NCBI GenBank assembly: GCA_003140275.1
Contig: PLJQ01000303.1
Location: 1 to 11,124, forward strand
DNA length: 11,124 bases
Source of the DNA: Limisphaerales bacterium
GTDB lineage: Bacteria; Verrucomicrobiota; Verrucomicrobiia; Limisphaerales; PALSA-1396
Direction of reading: 5' to 3'
Shown one piece after another: positions 1 through 7,162 of this stretch. The first letter of the stretch is position 1; every line of letters starts with the position of its first letter. The notes under the pieces were generated by a model. The model was not told the DNA's origin and made no database searches. It worked only from the letters and a program-made list of their open reading frames with translations. The position numbers were made by a program, and so were the translations under genes.

Positions 1-1302
1 TTGCGGGTTCTCCTTCAGATAGGCCAGCACTTTTCGCGCGGCAAGCATTCGGTCACTGCTCACGTCGGCAAAAATTTCCTCAACGGCTTTCGCGCCCGAG
101 GCTTTGAGCGTAGCGGGTTCGAGCTGATCGATTTGGATGCCTTTCCCCCGAATGGCATCGCCACTAAACAACGTCGAAAAGGCGGCAGCCTGCAACAGGA
201 GGAGCCGGCGGGTGCGGTCGTCGCGGCTCGTCTCAAAAGCGAAATGCAGCGCATTCGTCGAAGTGACCGCGTGCAATGAAACAATTCCCGGCCGGCGCAT
301 GAGCCATTCGCCGCCGGCGTCGAAGCAGGCGTCCCAGAGTGCTTGCGGCGCGCTGCCGCGATTGAGAAGTTCAACGACTTTGTCGCACGCTTCGTCTGGC
401 GAAGCGTCCCGCAGCGTTGCCAGCATTTCAGTCGTCGCATCGGAGTCGGCTTTGCCGTTGAGCCAGTCGCCGCGTAATTTTGCGGCCAGGGCTTGATTCC
501 GTCGCCACGGGCGATCGGGCGCGGCGTCGTGTTTGGCGGGATTTTCTCCTTCGTGGTCCAACAACGCGTAGGCGAGGGAGCGCAGCACCGGCTCAGCGTG
601 TCGCCAGCCGATGAACTGCAATGTGCGCCAACTGTTCGCCACGTATATGGCTTTGTGACCGATCTCCCGAAAATCGCGCGATCCGTAGCGGCAGAAAATT
701 TCAAACACCTCGCGCGGTTCGGCGGTGCGAGCCAGGCCAACCACCGCCGCATCCGCACCCGCCTCGTCCCAATCGTCCATCGCTTGAGCGAAGGCTTTCC
801 GGGCTTTGTCGGCTGGCGGCACTTTTGCTTCCTCCACCGTCCCCATCGTCCAATTCCCTTCGCGAATATCCTCCGCCTGCGAGCTTTTGAACTGGTCCAG
901 CGCCCAGAAGATGGGCAGCCAACGGTCGGAGTCGGGCGAACTAATACTGGCCAGGTGCGCCGAGTTGACCATGAGCACCGCGTGAAATTTGAAACCTACC
1001 GGGCGCGGCTGAATATTGCGCACCCCCGCCAACAGCAGCGCCGCAAGCAGTTCCCGATAAGCAACGCCACTGCGAACACGCTCGCCGACCTCTTCCAATA
1101 ACTTCTCCCGTGGTGTGTCCTCGAGCAAGCGGACGAGCGGCTCAATCCCGGAATCGAAGCGAACAATCTTCGGGTCGAGTTTGGCTTCCACTGCTGACAC
1201 CGACGGCAACCGGGACAGGAATGCAAAGTCACCGAGGCCCAGCGCGGCGCTAGTGGCGACTGCCGCCTTCAAAAACCGTCGGCGTGTAACTATTTGCTTC
1301 AT
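1..1302 (-). CDS. Twin-arginine-exported protein of uncharacterised family (C-terminus cut by window edge)
   Basis: I translated the minus strand from the ATG at 1302-1300 and found 434 codons without a stop, ending at base 1, so the C-terminus lies outside the window. The N-terminus carries a textbook twin-arginine motif, TRRRFLK (residues 6-12). An Ala/Gly-rich hydrophobic stretch follows, with a plausible cleavage site after VSA (about residue 37). The protein is therefore probably exported folded by the Tat system, which often carries cofactor-containing enzymes. Regions that look conserved are WLPIFWALDQFK (about 124-135), a segment around VANSWRTLQFIGWRHAEP (about 217-236) and HAVTSTNALHF (about 340-350), with several His and Trp residues. 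I do not recognise a named domain. A distant relation to questin-oxidase-like (DUF4243) proteins is only a guess. The gene lies 140 bases downstream of the ThuA-like gene on the same strand and may share its transcript. No clear Shine-Dalgarno site precedes the start. The reading frame is sure; the function is unknown. Confidence 0.85.
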   Translation of the reverse strand, partial: MKQIVTRRRFLKAAVATSAALGLGDFAFLSRLPSVSAVEAKLDPKIVRFDSGIEPLVRLLEDTPREKLLEEVGERVRSGVAYRELLAALLLAGVRNIQPRPVGFKFHAVLMVNSAHLASISSPDSDRWLPIFWALDQFKSSQAEDIREGNWTMGTVEEAKVPPADKARKAFAQAMDDWDEAGADAAVVGLARTAEPREVFEIFCRYGSRDFREIGHKAIYVANSWRTLQFIGWRHAEPVLRSLAYALLDHEGENPAKHDAAPDRPWRRNQALAAKLRGDWLNGKADSDATTEMLATLRDASPDEACDKVVELLNRGSAPQALWDACFDAGGEWLMRRPGIVSLHAVTSTNALHFAFETSRDDRTRRLLLLQAAAFSTLFSGDAIRGKGIQIDQLEPATLKASGAKAVEEIFADVSSDRMLAARKVLAYLKENPQ

Positions 1303-1313
1303 GACATTGGTCA

Positions 1314-1346
1314 CGTTCGAGAACGAAAGGACTTTGGAATCCTTTC
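1314..1346. repeat. Palindrome plus adjacent inverted repeat upstream of the Tat-protein gene
   Basis: Two symmetric elements sit side by side in the 140-base gap before the Tat-protein gene. The first is the palindrome CGTTC-GA-GAACG (1314-1325), 12 to 23 bases upstream of the ATG. The second is the perfect 7-base inverted repeat GAAAGGA (1325-1331) / TCCTTTC (1340-1346) with an 8-base loop. No T-run follows on either strand, so an ordinary intrinsic terminator is unlikely. They could be an operator or a 5' leader structure, or chance. Confidence 0.35.
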
Positions 1347-1442
1347 TAATATTGTGCGTCGCTCCGGCAACAGCAAGCAAACAAATTTTGGATTCAACTC
1401 AAGTTCAACCGACCCTGTCGTCGTCGAACGATCCGGCTGGCT

Positions 1443-2324
1443 CTACTTTAGCACGTGCGGCCCCGCTGGCGGCGGGAGAACGCCATCTAGCTCGATCATC
1501 TTGGAATCGATGTCCACGTCCACGCCGTTAACGGGAACTGAAAGTTTGAGTGCCCAGAGAACCCCTTGCACCACAAAGCGGCGATATTCGGGTAATTGCC
1601 AGTTGCTGTGGAAATGAAGGCACACAAATCCGAACGCGCGTCCGCCATCTGGCCGCGTCCAGGCCCAGGCCGCAGTCTCATCATTGCCGTCGATGTTCGC
1701 CTTGAACAGCGGTTGAATATCCGGCTTCAGGTCAAGCCGGTAATAGAACTCGTCGTAAACTTTGAAATCCCTCAACCCGTTCAGAATCGGATGCCGCGGC
1801 GCGGCGCGTTTCAACTCCGCTCCGAGCACCTGATATTTCCGCTGTTCGCCGCCGCGCGTGCCGCCGAGCAAATCGAGCTGGCCGTGGATATATTTCGCGT
1901 CCTTCGCGCCGACGCTCCAGTGCAACGCCACGATTGCTCCGCCGCGCGCCGCCAGCCGCTTGAGCGCCGCGTAACGCGGCGGATCAATCTGCATCCATTG
2001 TGCGCCTTGCGTCACAAACATGGTGATGCCGTCCATCTGGTCGATCAACTTCGGCCCATTAGACCAAGGCTCATCCGCGTTCAGCACGGTCGTTTGAATT
2101 TCGGGCTGCGACTTGAGCAACTCGGCCAGCACGCGTGCGCCGGCCATAAACTCGTGCGTCGTCGGTGGATGCCCATCCGAACTCTGACCGACAATCAACA
2201 AGCGCTTGGGCTTCGCCTCGACAGCGAAAACACTCGCATCGAAGTTGAACGCCAGCAACATGACTAGCGCCGATGACAGTGTGCGCGTCAGACGTCCAAG
2301 AGATACTGATGAGTCAATTCTCAT
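1443..2324 (-). CDS. ThuA-like domain protein with signal peptide
   Basis: This 293-residue protein starts at an ATG at 2324. It has an N-terminal signal peptide: a basic n-region (R11, R14), a hydrophobic core at about residues 16-34, and likely cleavage after VFA or shortly after. The mature part matches the ThuA-like family (trehalose-utilisation type, a class I glutamine-amidotransferase-like fold). Supporting stretches are RLLIVGQSSDGHPPTTHEF (41-59), GGAIVALHWSVG (128-139), RHPILNGL (177-184) followed by DEFYY (191-195), and the C-terminal GGRAFGFVCLHFHSNW (227-242) before FVVQGVLWAL. The known ThuA works with the dehydrogenase ThuB in turning trehalose into a 3-keto sugar. In Verrucomicrobia and Planctomycetes the family is greatly expanded and the substrates are mostly unknown, so trehalose should not be assumed here. 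The gene is divergent from dctA and upstream of the Tat-exported gene on the same strand. No good Shine-Dalgarno site is visible. Confidence 0.88.
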   Translation of the reverse strand: MRIDSSVSLGRLTRTLSSALVMLLAFNFDASVFAVEAKPKRLLIVGQSSDGHPPTTHEFMAGARVLAELLKSQPEIQTTVLNADEPWSNGPKLIDQMDGITMFVTQGAQWMQIDPPRYAALKRLAARGGAIVALHWSVGAKDAKYIHGQLDLLGGTRGGEQRKYQVLGAELKRAAPRHPILNGLRDFKVYDEFYYRLDLKPDIQPLFKANIDGNDETAAWAWTRPDGGRAFGFVCLHFHSNWQLPEYRRFVVQGVLWALKLSVPVNGVDVDIDSKMIELDGVLPPPAGPHVLK

Positions 2325-2497
2325 AACGAGTCTGCGCTGCTAGATGTAAGGGTTCGGAGGCAAAATTTCAACCATGCTTTTGGGAGAATGTTAATTCACT
2401 TTGTTGAACCGAGCACGCGGCCCCGGTCGGGGTTGAGTTCTTCGATTGCCAAGCCGCTGTCCAACTGGCTCAATCGTCGCACAAACAAAACGACCTC
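2325..2497. promoter_or_regulatory. Divergent intergenic region between the ThuA-like gene and dctA
   Basis: These 173 bases must hold the promoters of both divergent genes. For the ThuA-like gene a weak sigma70-like candidate on the minus strand is TTGAAA (2371-2366), a 17-base spacer and TACATC (2348-2343). For dctA a weaker one on the plus strand is TTGCCA (2446-2451), a 17-base spacer and CTCAAT (2469-2474). Both -10 boxes match only about half the consensus. A 12-base palindrome, CCCCG-GT-CGGGG, lies at 2421-2432 and could be an operator. I saw no sigma54 (-24/-12) site, although some proteobacterial dctA genes use one. The region's role is likely; the exact boxes are guesses. Confidence 0.35.
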
Positions 2498-3787
2498 ATG
2501 CGAGCATCCGCCACGCGCAAACCCTGGTATCGCGTCCTTTATATTCAGGTCCTCATCGCGGTCTTGATCGGCATTCTAGTTGGGTATTTCTTTCCTGAAA
2601 ATGGGAAGTCGTTGAAACCGCTCGGCGACGGCTTCATCAAGCTCATCAAGATGATGATCGCGCCGATCATTTTCTGCACCGTGGTGCATGGCATCGCATC
2701 CATGGGCGACCTGAAAAAACTCGGTCGCATCGGCGGCAAGACCATTCTCTACTTTGAAGTCGTCTCCACACTGGCGCTCCTCATCGGAGTGGCGGTCGTG
2801 AACACCCTGAAGCCCGGCGCAGGCTTTAACATTGATCCTACGACGCTCGATCCCAAAATCAGCCAGGCCTACGCCCAGAAAGCCCATGCGTTGAGCGCGG
2901 TGGATTTCATCCTCAACATCATTCCCGCCACCCTCTTCGACGCGTTCGTCTCCGGGGATCTCCTGCAGGTGTTGCTCGTCGCCATCTTCGTCGCCTTTGC
3001 CATCTCCTTCATGGGCGAGCGCGGCCAGCCACTGCTGCACGGCATCGAATACGCTTCTCAGGTTTTCTTCGGTGTGATGCACATTGTCGTGAAAGTCGCG
3101 CCCATCGGCGCTTTCGGCGCGATGGCGTTCACGGTCGGAAGCTACGGCTTGGGCGCATTGAATCATCTCCTCGCGCTGATGGCCGGGTTTTATCTCACGG
3201 CGGCGCTTTTTGTCATTGTTGTCCTGGGACTCATCGCGTGGCGGAGCGGGTTCTCCATTTTTCGTTTCTTGAATCACATCAAGGACGAACTGCTGCTGGT
3301 GCTGGGCACCAGTTCCTCGGAGACGGCGTTGCCGGGTATGATTCTGAAGCTGCGGCAACTGGGTTGCAGCCGTTCCACCGTCGGCCTGGTGATTCCCACC
3401 GGTTACAGCTTCAATCTCGACGGCACGAACATATACATGGCGATGGCCGCGGTGTTCCTCGCCCAGGCCACGAACACACCGCTCGATCTCGGTCATCAAA
3501 TCAGCCTGCTATTGATCGCCATGATCACCTCCAAAGGCGCCAGCGGCGTCACCGGCGCGGGCTTCGTCATCCTGGCGGCGACACTGGCGGCCGTGCCCAG
3601 CGTGCCGATCGAATCGCTCGCGTTGCTCGTCGGCATCGACCGCTTCATGAGCGAATGTCGCGCCATCACCAATGAGATTGGCAACGGTCTCGCTACCGTC
3701 GTCATCAGCCGTTGGGAAAACGAAATCAGCAAAGAGTCGCTCAACGCAAATCTAAAACATCCGCTCCATCTGTCCGACCAGATCTAA
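2498..3787 (+). CDS. dctA: C4-dicarboxylate:cation symporter, DctA-like (DAACS family)
   Basis: This 429-residue inner-membrane protein is close in length to E. coli DctA (428). It should take up succinate, fumarate, malate or similar C4-dicarboxylates, driven by a proton or sodium gradient. Hallmarks of the glutamate/dicarboxylate symporter fold are present in order: hydrophobic helices from about residue 13, the serine-rich hairpin SSSETALPGM (272-281), IPTGYSFNLDGTN in TM7 (NLDGT at 306-310), the second re-entrant motif SKGASGVTGAGF (345-356), and DRFMSECRAITNEIGN in TM8 (381-396). Aligned with the archaeal aspartate transporter GltPh, R388 matches the substrate-carboxylate-binding Arg397 and N392 matches Asn401. 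S385 stands where GltPh has Asp394, which binds the substrate amino group. This favours dicarboxylates over amino acids, as in DctA. The ATG at 2498 has no clear Shine-Dalgarno site but puts the first helix at the usual position. An amino-acid substrate remains possible. Confidence 0.92.
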   Translation: MRASATRKPWYRVLYIQVLIAVLIGILVGYFFPENGKSLKPLGDGFIKLIKMMIAPIIFCTVVHGIASMGDLKKLGRIGGKTILYFEVVSTLALLIGVAVVNTLKPGAGFNIDPTTLDPKISQAYAQKAHALSAVDFILNIIPATLFDAFVSGDLLQVLLVAIFVAFAISFMGERGQPLLHGIEYASQVFFGVMHIVVKVAPIGAFGAMAFTVGSYGLGALNHLLALMAGFYLTAALFVIVVLGLIAWRSGFSIFRFLNHIKDELLLVLGTSSSETALPGMILKLRQLGCSRSTVGLVIPTGYSFNLDGTNIYMAMAAVFLAQATNTPLDLGHQISLLLIAMITSKGASGVTGAGFVILAATLAAVPSVPIESLALLVGIDRFMSECRAITNEIGNGLATVVISRWENEISKESLNANLKHPLHLSDQI

Positions 3788-3831
3788 TGAATCCACTTCA
3801 TCACGCCAGATAAATTGTGCATAAGGCTGGC

Positions 3832-3850
3832 TTGCCGTTGGGCAACTTTT
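3832..3850 (+). terminator. Possible weak intrinsic terminator after dctA
   Basis: Forty-four bases after the dctA stop codon, TTGCC (3832-3836) can pair with GGCAA (3841-3845) around a GTTG loop. One C then precedes TTTT (3847-3850). The 5-base stem and short T-run make this a weak terminator at best. Its 3' arm can also pair with a later segment (see the leader-structure entry), so termination could be conditional. Confidence 0.3.
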
Positions 3851-3888
3851 CCCTCACCTTGTACGACAGTTGCCCCTTCGGGAGCAAC
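3832..3888 (+). promoter_or_regulatory. Attenuator-like leader with alternative pairings before the DUF748 gene
   Basis: Four segments between dctA and the DUF748 gene can pair in mutually exclusive ways: (1) TTGCC 3832-3836, (2) GGGCAAC 3840-3846, (3) GTTGCCCC 3869-3876 and (4) GGAGCAAC 3881-3888. Segment 1 pairs with 2, five base pairs followed by CTTTT. Segment 2 pairs with 3 over seven perfect base pairs. Segment 3 pairs with 4, seven pairs with one C-A mismatch, closed by the very stable C(UUCG)G tetraloop. The 3:4 hairpin also contains the only Shine-Dalgarno-like run upstream of the gene, GGGAG (3880-3884). The pairings are seen directly; a regulatory role is inference. The stems are short, so chance is possible. 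Confidence 0.3.
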
Positions 3889-3902
3889 CGATCCATTGTG
3901 TG

Positions 3903-6900
3903 ATGAACAGGTTTTTGCTTCTTTTAGGTCTGAGATCGCCCTCCACGCACCGGGCGCGGCACCGGCGGCGAATCATATTTGCGCTGTTGGTGTACACCTT
4001 CGTCGGCTTCTTCGTCGCGCCAGCGATCATCAAGTGGCAACTGGTCAAGCGCCTGCCCGGTCTGACGCATCGGCAGGTGGCCGTGGAAAAAGTGAAGCTG
4101 AATCCCTACGCGCTGTCGCTCACGATTCGCGGATTGTCGCTCACGGAAACCAACGGCGAACCTTTTGCCGGGTTTGACGAGTTTTACGTCAACTTCCAGC
4201 TTTCCTCGCTGTTCCGCTGGGCCTGGACGTTCAGCGAAATCAAACTCACACACCCAACCGCAAGCATCGTCCGCGACGGCAACGGGCAATTTAACTTCGC
4301 GAATCTTTTTGCCAACACCACCAACGCGCCCGCTCCACCGCCCGCCACGACAAACCAATCAAAATCGCTCACCGCCATCATCGTCCAGCATTTTGTCATC
4401 ACCAACGGCAACGTGACCGTCACCGACCAAACGCGTGCCAAACCGTTCCGCGCCGAATACGGGCCGGTGGATCTTGAGCTGAAGGATTTCACCACCCGCC
4501 GCGATCGCAACGAGCCGTATTCGTTCGTGGCAACCACGGGCGACGGCGAAAGTTTTGCGTGGTCAGGAAGAATTTCGGTCAATCCGCCGCGTTCCGCAGG
4601 TGAATTCAAATTGTTCGGCATCCCGTTGAAAAAATATTCGCCCTACCTCGCCGAATTCGCGCGCGTCGAAGTCACGGACGGCGTGTTTGGGATCGGTGCG
4701 GCCTATCGGCTAGACGCCGACGCCAGCCCGCTCGAACTCGAAGTAACCAACGCCGCCGTGAAACTTTCCAATCTTCAGGTCAAAGCGTCGGACACGAATG
4801 AAACGTTGCTCGCGCTAACCGACTTTGTCGTGACGAATGCGTTCGCCAGCCTGACCGCGCGCGGGGCCCGCGTGCCGCGGGTGACGTTGCGCGGCGGCTC
4901 GGTGCTGGTGCGGCGCGAAGCGGATGGACAATTGAACTGGCTCAAGCTGCTTGTGATACGAACGAATGAACCCGCGAGCGCAGCTTCCCCCGCCACCAAC
5001 GCCACCGCCATCGCGTCAACACCGTGGAAAGCGTTCCTCGATGACCTGGAGGTGGAAGGCTTCAACGTCACTGTCGAAGACCGCCTGCCGCCCACGCCCG
5101 CGCAAATTGGCCTCGACGATTTACGACTTCACGTAAAAGGTGCCTCCAATCAAAGCAACGCGCCGGTCGCCGCCACCATTGCGTTCAACTGGCGCGGCGG
5201 TGGAACGGCCAGCGTAGAAGCCAACGGCACGTTGCTGCCACCTGTTGTCGGCGAAGCGAAGCTGGTGATCACCAATCTCGCGCTGCCGCCCCTTCAACCC
5301 TACGTCGAGCAGCAGGCGCGGCTCGTTCTGAATGCCGGCGACCTCACCGTGAACGGCCAAGCGCGCTACTCGCCCGGCGTCGCGCCGCTCATTCAATTCA
5401 CGGGCGAAGTGTCCATCGCAAAGTTTGCCGCGATTGACACGGTTGCCTACCATGACTTCGCGAAGTGGGACGACCTCAGTCTGCGCGGCATTCAGGTTTC
5501 GCTTCGGACCAATTCGTTGAATGTCGAAGAAATCAAATTCACCAAATTGGAAACAAGTCTGGTCGTTAGTTCCAATGGCCAACTCAATGTCCAGGCACTG
5601 ATGCGGGAGCAACCGTCAGCCACTGTCACCAACACCATCAGTGAAGCCGCGCCAAAGGCACCGGCAGTCCAACCCGCTTCCTTCCCGATCAAGATTGGCG
5701 CGCTCGTCTTCGAGAAAAGTTCCTTTCATGCGGCGGACCAGTCGCTCACGCCGCGCTTCAACACGAGCATCGAGGAGTTTGACGGGACGATTCGCGATCT
5801 CACGCTGCCTGGCCTGACGAAGGCGGGAGTGGATATTCGCGGCAAGGTCAGCGCGCTCGCGCCGTTCGAGGTCACCGGTACGATCACGCCGGACGTGAAG
5901 AATCCATTCGTGGACTTGAAGCTCAAGTTCAAGAACAGCGACCTGACGCCCTTCGATTCTTACAGTGAAAAATTTGTCGGGCGACCGCTGAACAAGGGCA
6001 AGCTCACCTTCGATCTCCACTACAACATCGAAGATCGTAAATTGAAGGCCGAGAACATCATCACCCTCGACCAGCTAACGTTCGGCGCGCGGAATCAAAG
6101 CACCAATGCCACGAAACTGCCCGTGAAGCTCGGCGTGGCGCTGCTCAAAGACCGTAACGGGCGCATTGACCTCAACCTGCCGGTCAGCGGCAGTCTCGAC
6201 GATCCGGAGTTTAGAATTGGCGGGCTGGTCTGGAAAGCCATTGTGAACATTCTTGTCAAGGTGGCCGCGTCGCCCTTTTCACTCCTCGGCGCGGCATTCG
6301 GCGGCAGCGGCGAGGAGTTGCAGTTCGTGGATTTTGCTCCAGGCGGCGCGACCCTCGGCGACGCGCAGACCAACAAACTCGACAAGCTGACAAAAGCTCT
6401 CTACGAACGCCCGGCGTTGAATCTTGAAATCACCGGATCAGCGGACTATGTCGCGGATCGCGAGGCGCTCACGCGACAAAAGTTGCGAGAGAAGATGAAG
6501 TCGCTCCGCGTGCAGGAATTGACCGCGCGCGGCAAGCCCGTGCCGGCGTCGAGCGAATTCAAACTTGAAGACAGCGATTACGACCGCCTGTTGCGCAAGA
6601 CCTACAAGGAATCGTTCAACACCACGCCGGAACGCGCGTTGCGCGAAGCGCGGACCGCAACCGCAGCGACCAACGCCGCCGTCTTGGGCACAACGATTGC
6701 CACAGGCCGTTCAAAGGAGGTTACGAAAGGCGCAACGCGACTGATTCAAAGCGCGTCCGACTTGGCGACTGCCAAAGCGACGACGAGTGCATCGCCGAGT
6801 TCTACTGCCGCGCCGGCGAAGCCAAAGACGCAAGATGAATTAGTCCGCGATGAATTGGAGCAACGCCTGTTGGCTACTGCGCCTGCGGGCGATGACGATT

Positions 6901-7052
6901 TGCGCGAATTGATGCAGCACCGCGGCGAGGCCGTGCAGAAATTCCTGCTCGATACCGGCAAAGTCACGGCCGAGCGCCTTTTCCTCGTCGCGCCCAAGCC
7001 GGTTGATCCCGCCGTCAAGGGTGAGGCCCGAGCGACGTTTTCCCTGGATTGA
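3903..7052 (+). CDS. Large DUF748/AsmA-like envelope protein
   Basis: With the ATG at 3903 the protein has 1049 residues. The frame stays open upstream to a TTG at 3870, but that start lies in a predicted hairpin and adds residues unlike a membrane-protein N-terminus; a GTG at 3900 directly precedes the ATG. A basic segment (HRARHRRR) leads into one membrane helix at about residues 24-43, leaving the bulk outside the cytoplasm. The typical DUF748 N-terminus follows (VEKVKLNPYALSLTIRGLSL, then SSLFRW and NGQFNFANLFA), then a long beta-rich repetitive region as in AsmA-like proteins. The conserved DUF748 C-terminal part begins near KDRNGRIDLNLPVSGSLDDP and includes LQFVDFAPG (806-814) and the nearby stretch ending LEITGSAD. 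A Ser/Thr/Ala/Pro-rich linker and an OmpA-like final helix motif, HRGEAVQKFLLDTGKV (1006-1021), close the protein. AsmA-like proteins are linked to lipid transport and outer-membrane homeostasis; the exact task here is unknown. Confidence 0.9.
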   Translation: MNRFLLLLGLRSPSTHRARHRRRIIFALLVYTFVGFFVAPAIIKWQLVKRLPGLTHRQVAVEKVKLNPYALSLTIRGLSLTETNGEPFAGFDEFYVNFQLSSLFRWAWTFSEIKLTHPTASIVRDGNGQFNFANLFANTTNAPAPPPATTNQSKSLTAIIVQHFVITNGNVTVTDQTRAKPFRAEYGPVDLELKDFTTRRDRNEPYSFVATTGDGESFAWSGRISVNPPRSAGEFKLFGIPLKKYSPYLAEFARVEVTDGVFGIGAAYRLDADASPLELEVTNAAVKLSNLQVKASDTNETLLALTDFVVTNAFASLTARGARVPRVTLRGGSVLVRREADGQLNWLKLLVIRTNEPASAASPATNATAIASTPWKAFLDDLEVEGFNVTVEDRLPPTPAQIGLDDLRLHVKGASNQSNAPVAATIAFNWRGGGTASVEANGTLLPPVVGEAKLVITNLALPPLQPYVEQQARLVLNAGDLTVNGQARYSPGVAPLIQFTGEVSIAKFAAIDTVAYHDFAKWDDLSLRGIQVSLRTNSLNVEEIKFTKLETSLVVSSNGQLNVQALMREQPSATVTNTISEAAPKAPAVQPASFPIKIGALVFEKSSFHAADQSLTPRFNTSIEEFDGTIRDLTLPGLTKAGVDIRGKVSALAPFEVTGTITPDVKNPFVDLKLKFKNSDLTPFDSYSEKFVGRPLNKGKLTFDLHYNIEDRKLKAENIITLDQLTFGARNQSTNATKLPVKLGVALLKDRNGRIDLNLPVSGSLDDPEFRIGGLVWKAIVNILVKVAASPFSLLGAAFGGSGEELQFVDFAPGGATLGDAQTNKLDKLTKALYERPALNLEITGSADYVADREALTRQKLREKMKSLRVQELTARGKPVPASSEFKLEDSDYDRLLRKTYKESFNTTPERALREARTATAATNAAVLGTTIATGRSKEVTKGATRLIQSASDLATAKATTSASPSSTAAPAKPKTQDELVRDELEQRLLATAPAGDDDLRELMQHRGEAVQKFLLDTGKVTAERLFLVAPKPVDPAVKGEARATFSLD

Positions 7053-7130
7053 TTCGCAACTCAATCAGCCGGCAATACGACGCCAGCCCCTGCAATCCAA
7101 CCCTCGCGACCGAAGCCGCCTTCCTTTTGG

Positions 7131-7156
7131 CCGTTAATGATAATCTGCCGTAACGG
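7131..7156. repeat. Inverted repeat in the convergent gap between the DUF748 gene and deoC
   Basis: CCGTTA (7131-7136) and TAACGG (7151-7156) form a perfect 6-base inverted repeat with a 14-base loop, between two converging stop codons. There is no T-run after it on either strand, so it is a poor intrinsic terminator. It is the only symmetric element I see in this 110-base gap. A shared transcription-end structure is possible but unproven. Confidence 0.2.
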
Positions 7157-7162
7157 TTCACC

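Noticed and set aside
60..758. Minus-strand open frame of 232 codons in the left part
   Set aside because: It is a different frame of the same strand inside the Tat-protein gene; its Arg/Cys/Ser-rich composition is typical of a shadow frame, while the 434-codon frame has a Tat signal and normal composition.
493..1101. Plus-strand open frame of 202 codons
   Set aside because: Antisense to the Tat-protein gene; no signal, domain or plausible start context.
1314..1325. CGTTC-GA-GAACG as a LexA (SOS) box
   Set aside because: The half-sites are separated by 2 bases; the LexA sites I know with GTTC/GAAC halves have a 4-base spacer, and the downstream gene has no repair role.
1596..2267. Plus-strand open frame of 223 codons
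   Set aside because: Antisense to the ThuA-like gene; Arg/Leu/Gln-rich with no recognisable domain, as expected for a shadow of GC-rich coding DNA.
2421..2432. Palindrome CCCCG-GT-CGGGG between the divergent genes
   Set aside because: A 5-base arm with a 2-base centre is common by chance in GC-rich DNA; kept only as a note in the intergenic entry.
2576..3499. Minus-strand open frame of 307 codons
   Set aside because: Antisense to dctA. It is rich in Glu, Asp, His and Arg because it mirrors codons for hydrophobic residues; no family recognised.
3870..3902. TTG at 3870 as the start of the DUF748 protein
   Set aside because: It falls in the arm of a stable hairpin, has no Shine-Dalgarno site, and adds 11 residues not typical of a membrane-anchored N-terminus; ATG 3903 fits better.
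6713..6720. Perfect Shine-Dalgarno-like AAAGGAGG inside the DUF748 gene
   Set aside because: No start codon follows at a useful distance in any frame that leads to a plausible protein; it simply encodes Lys-Glu-Val codons.
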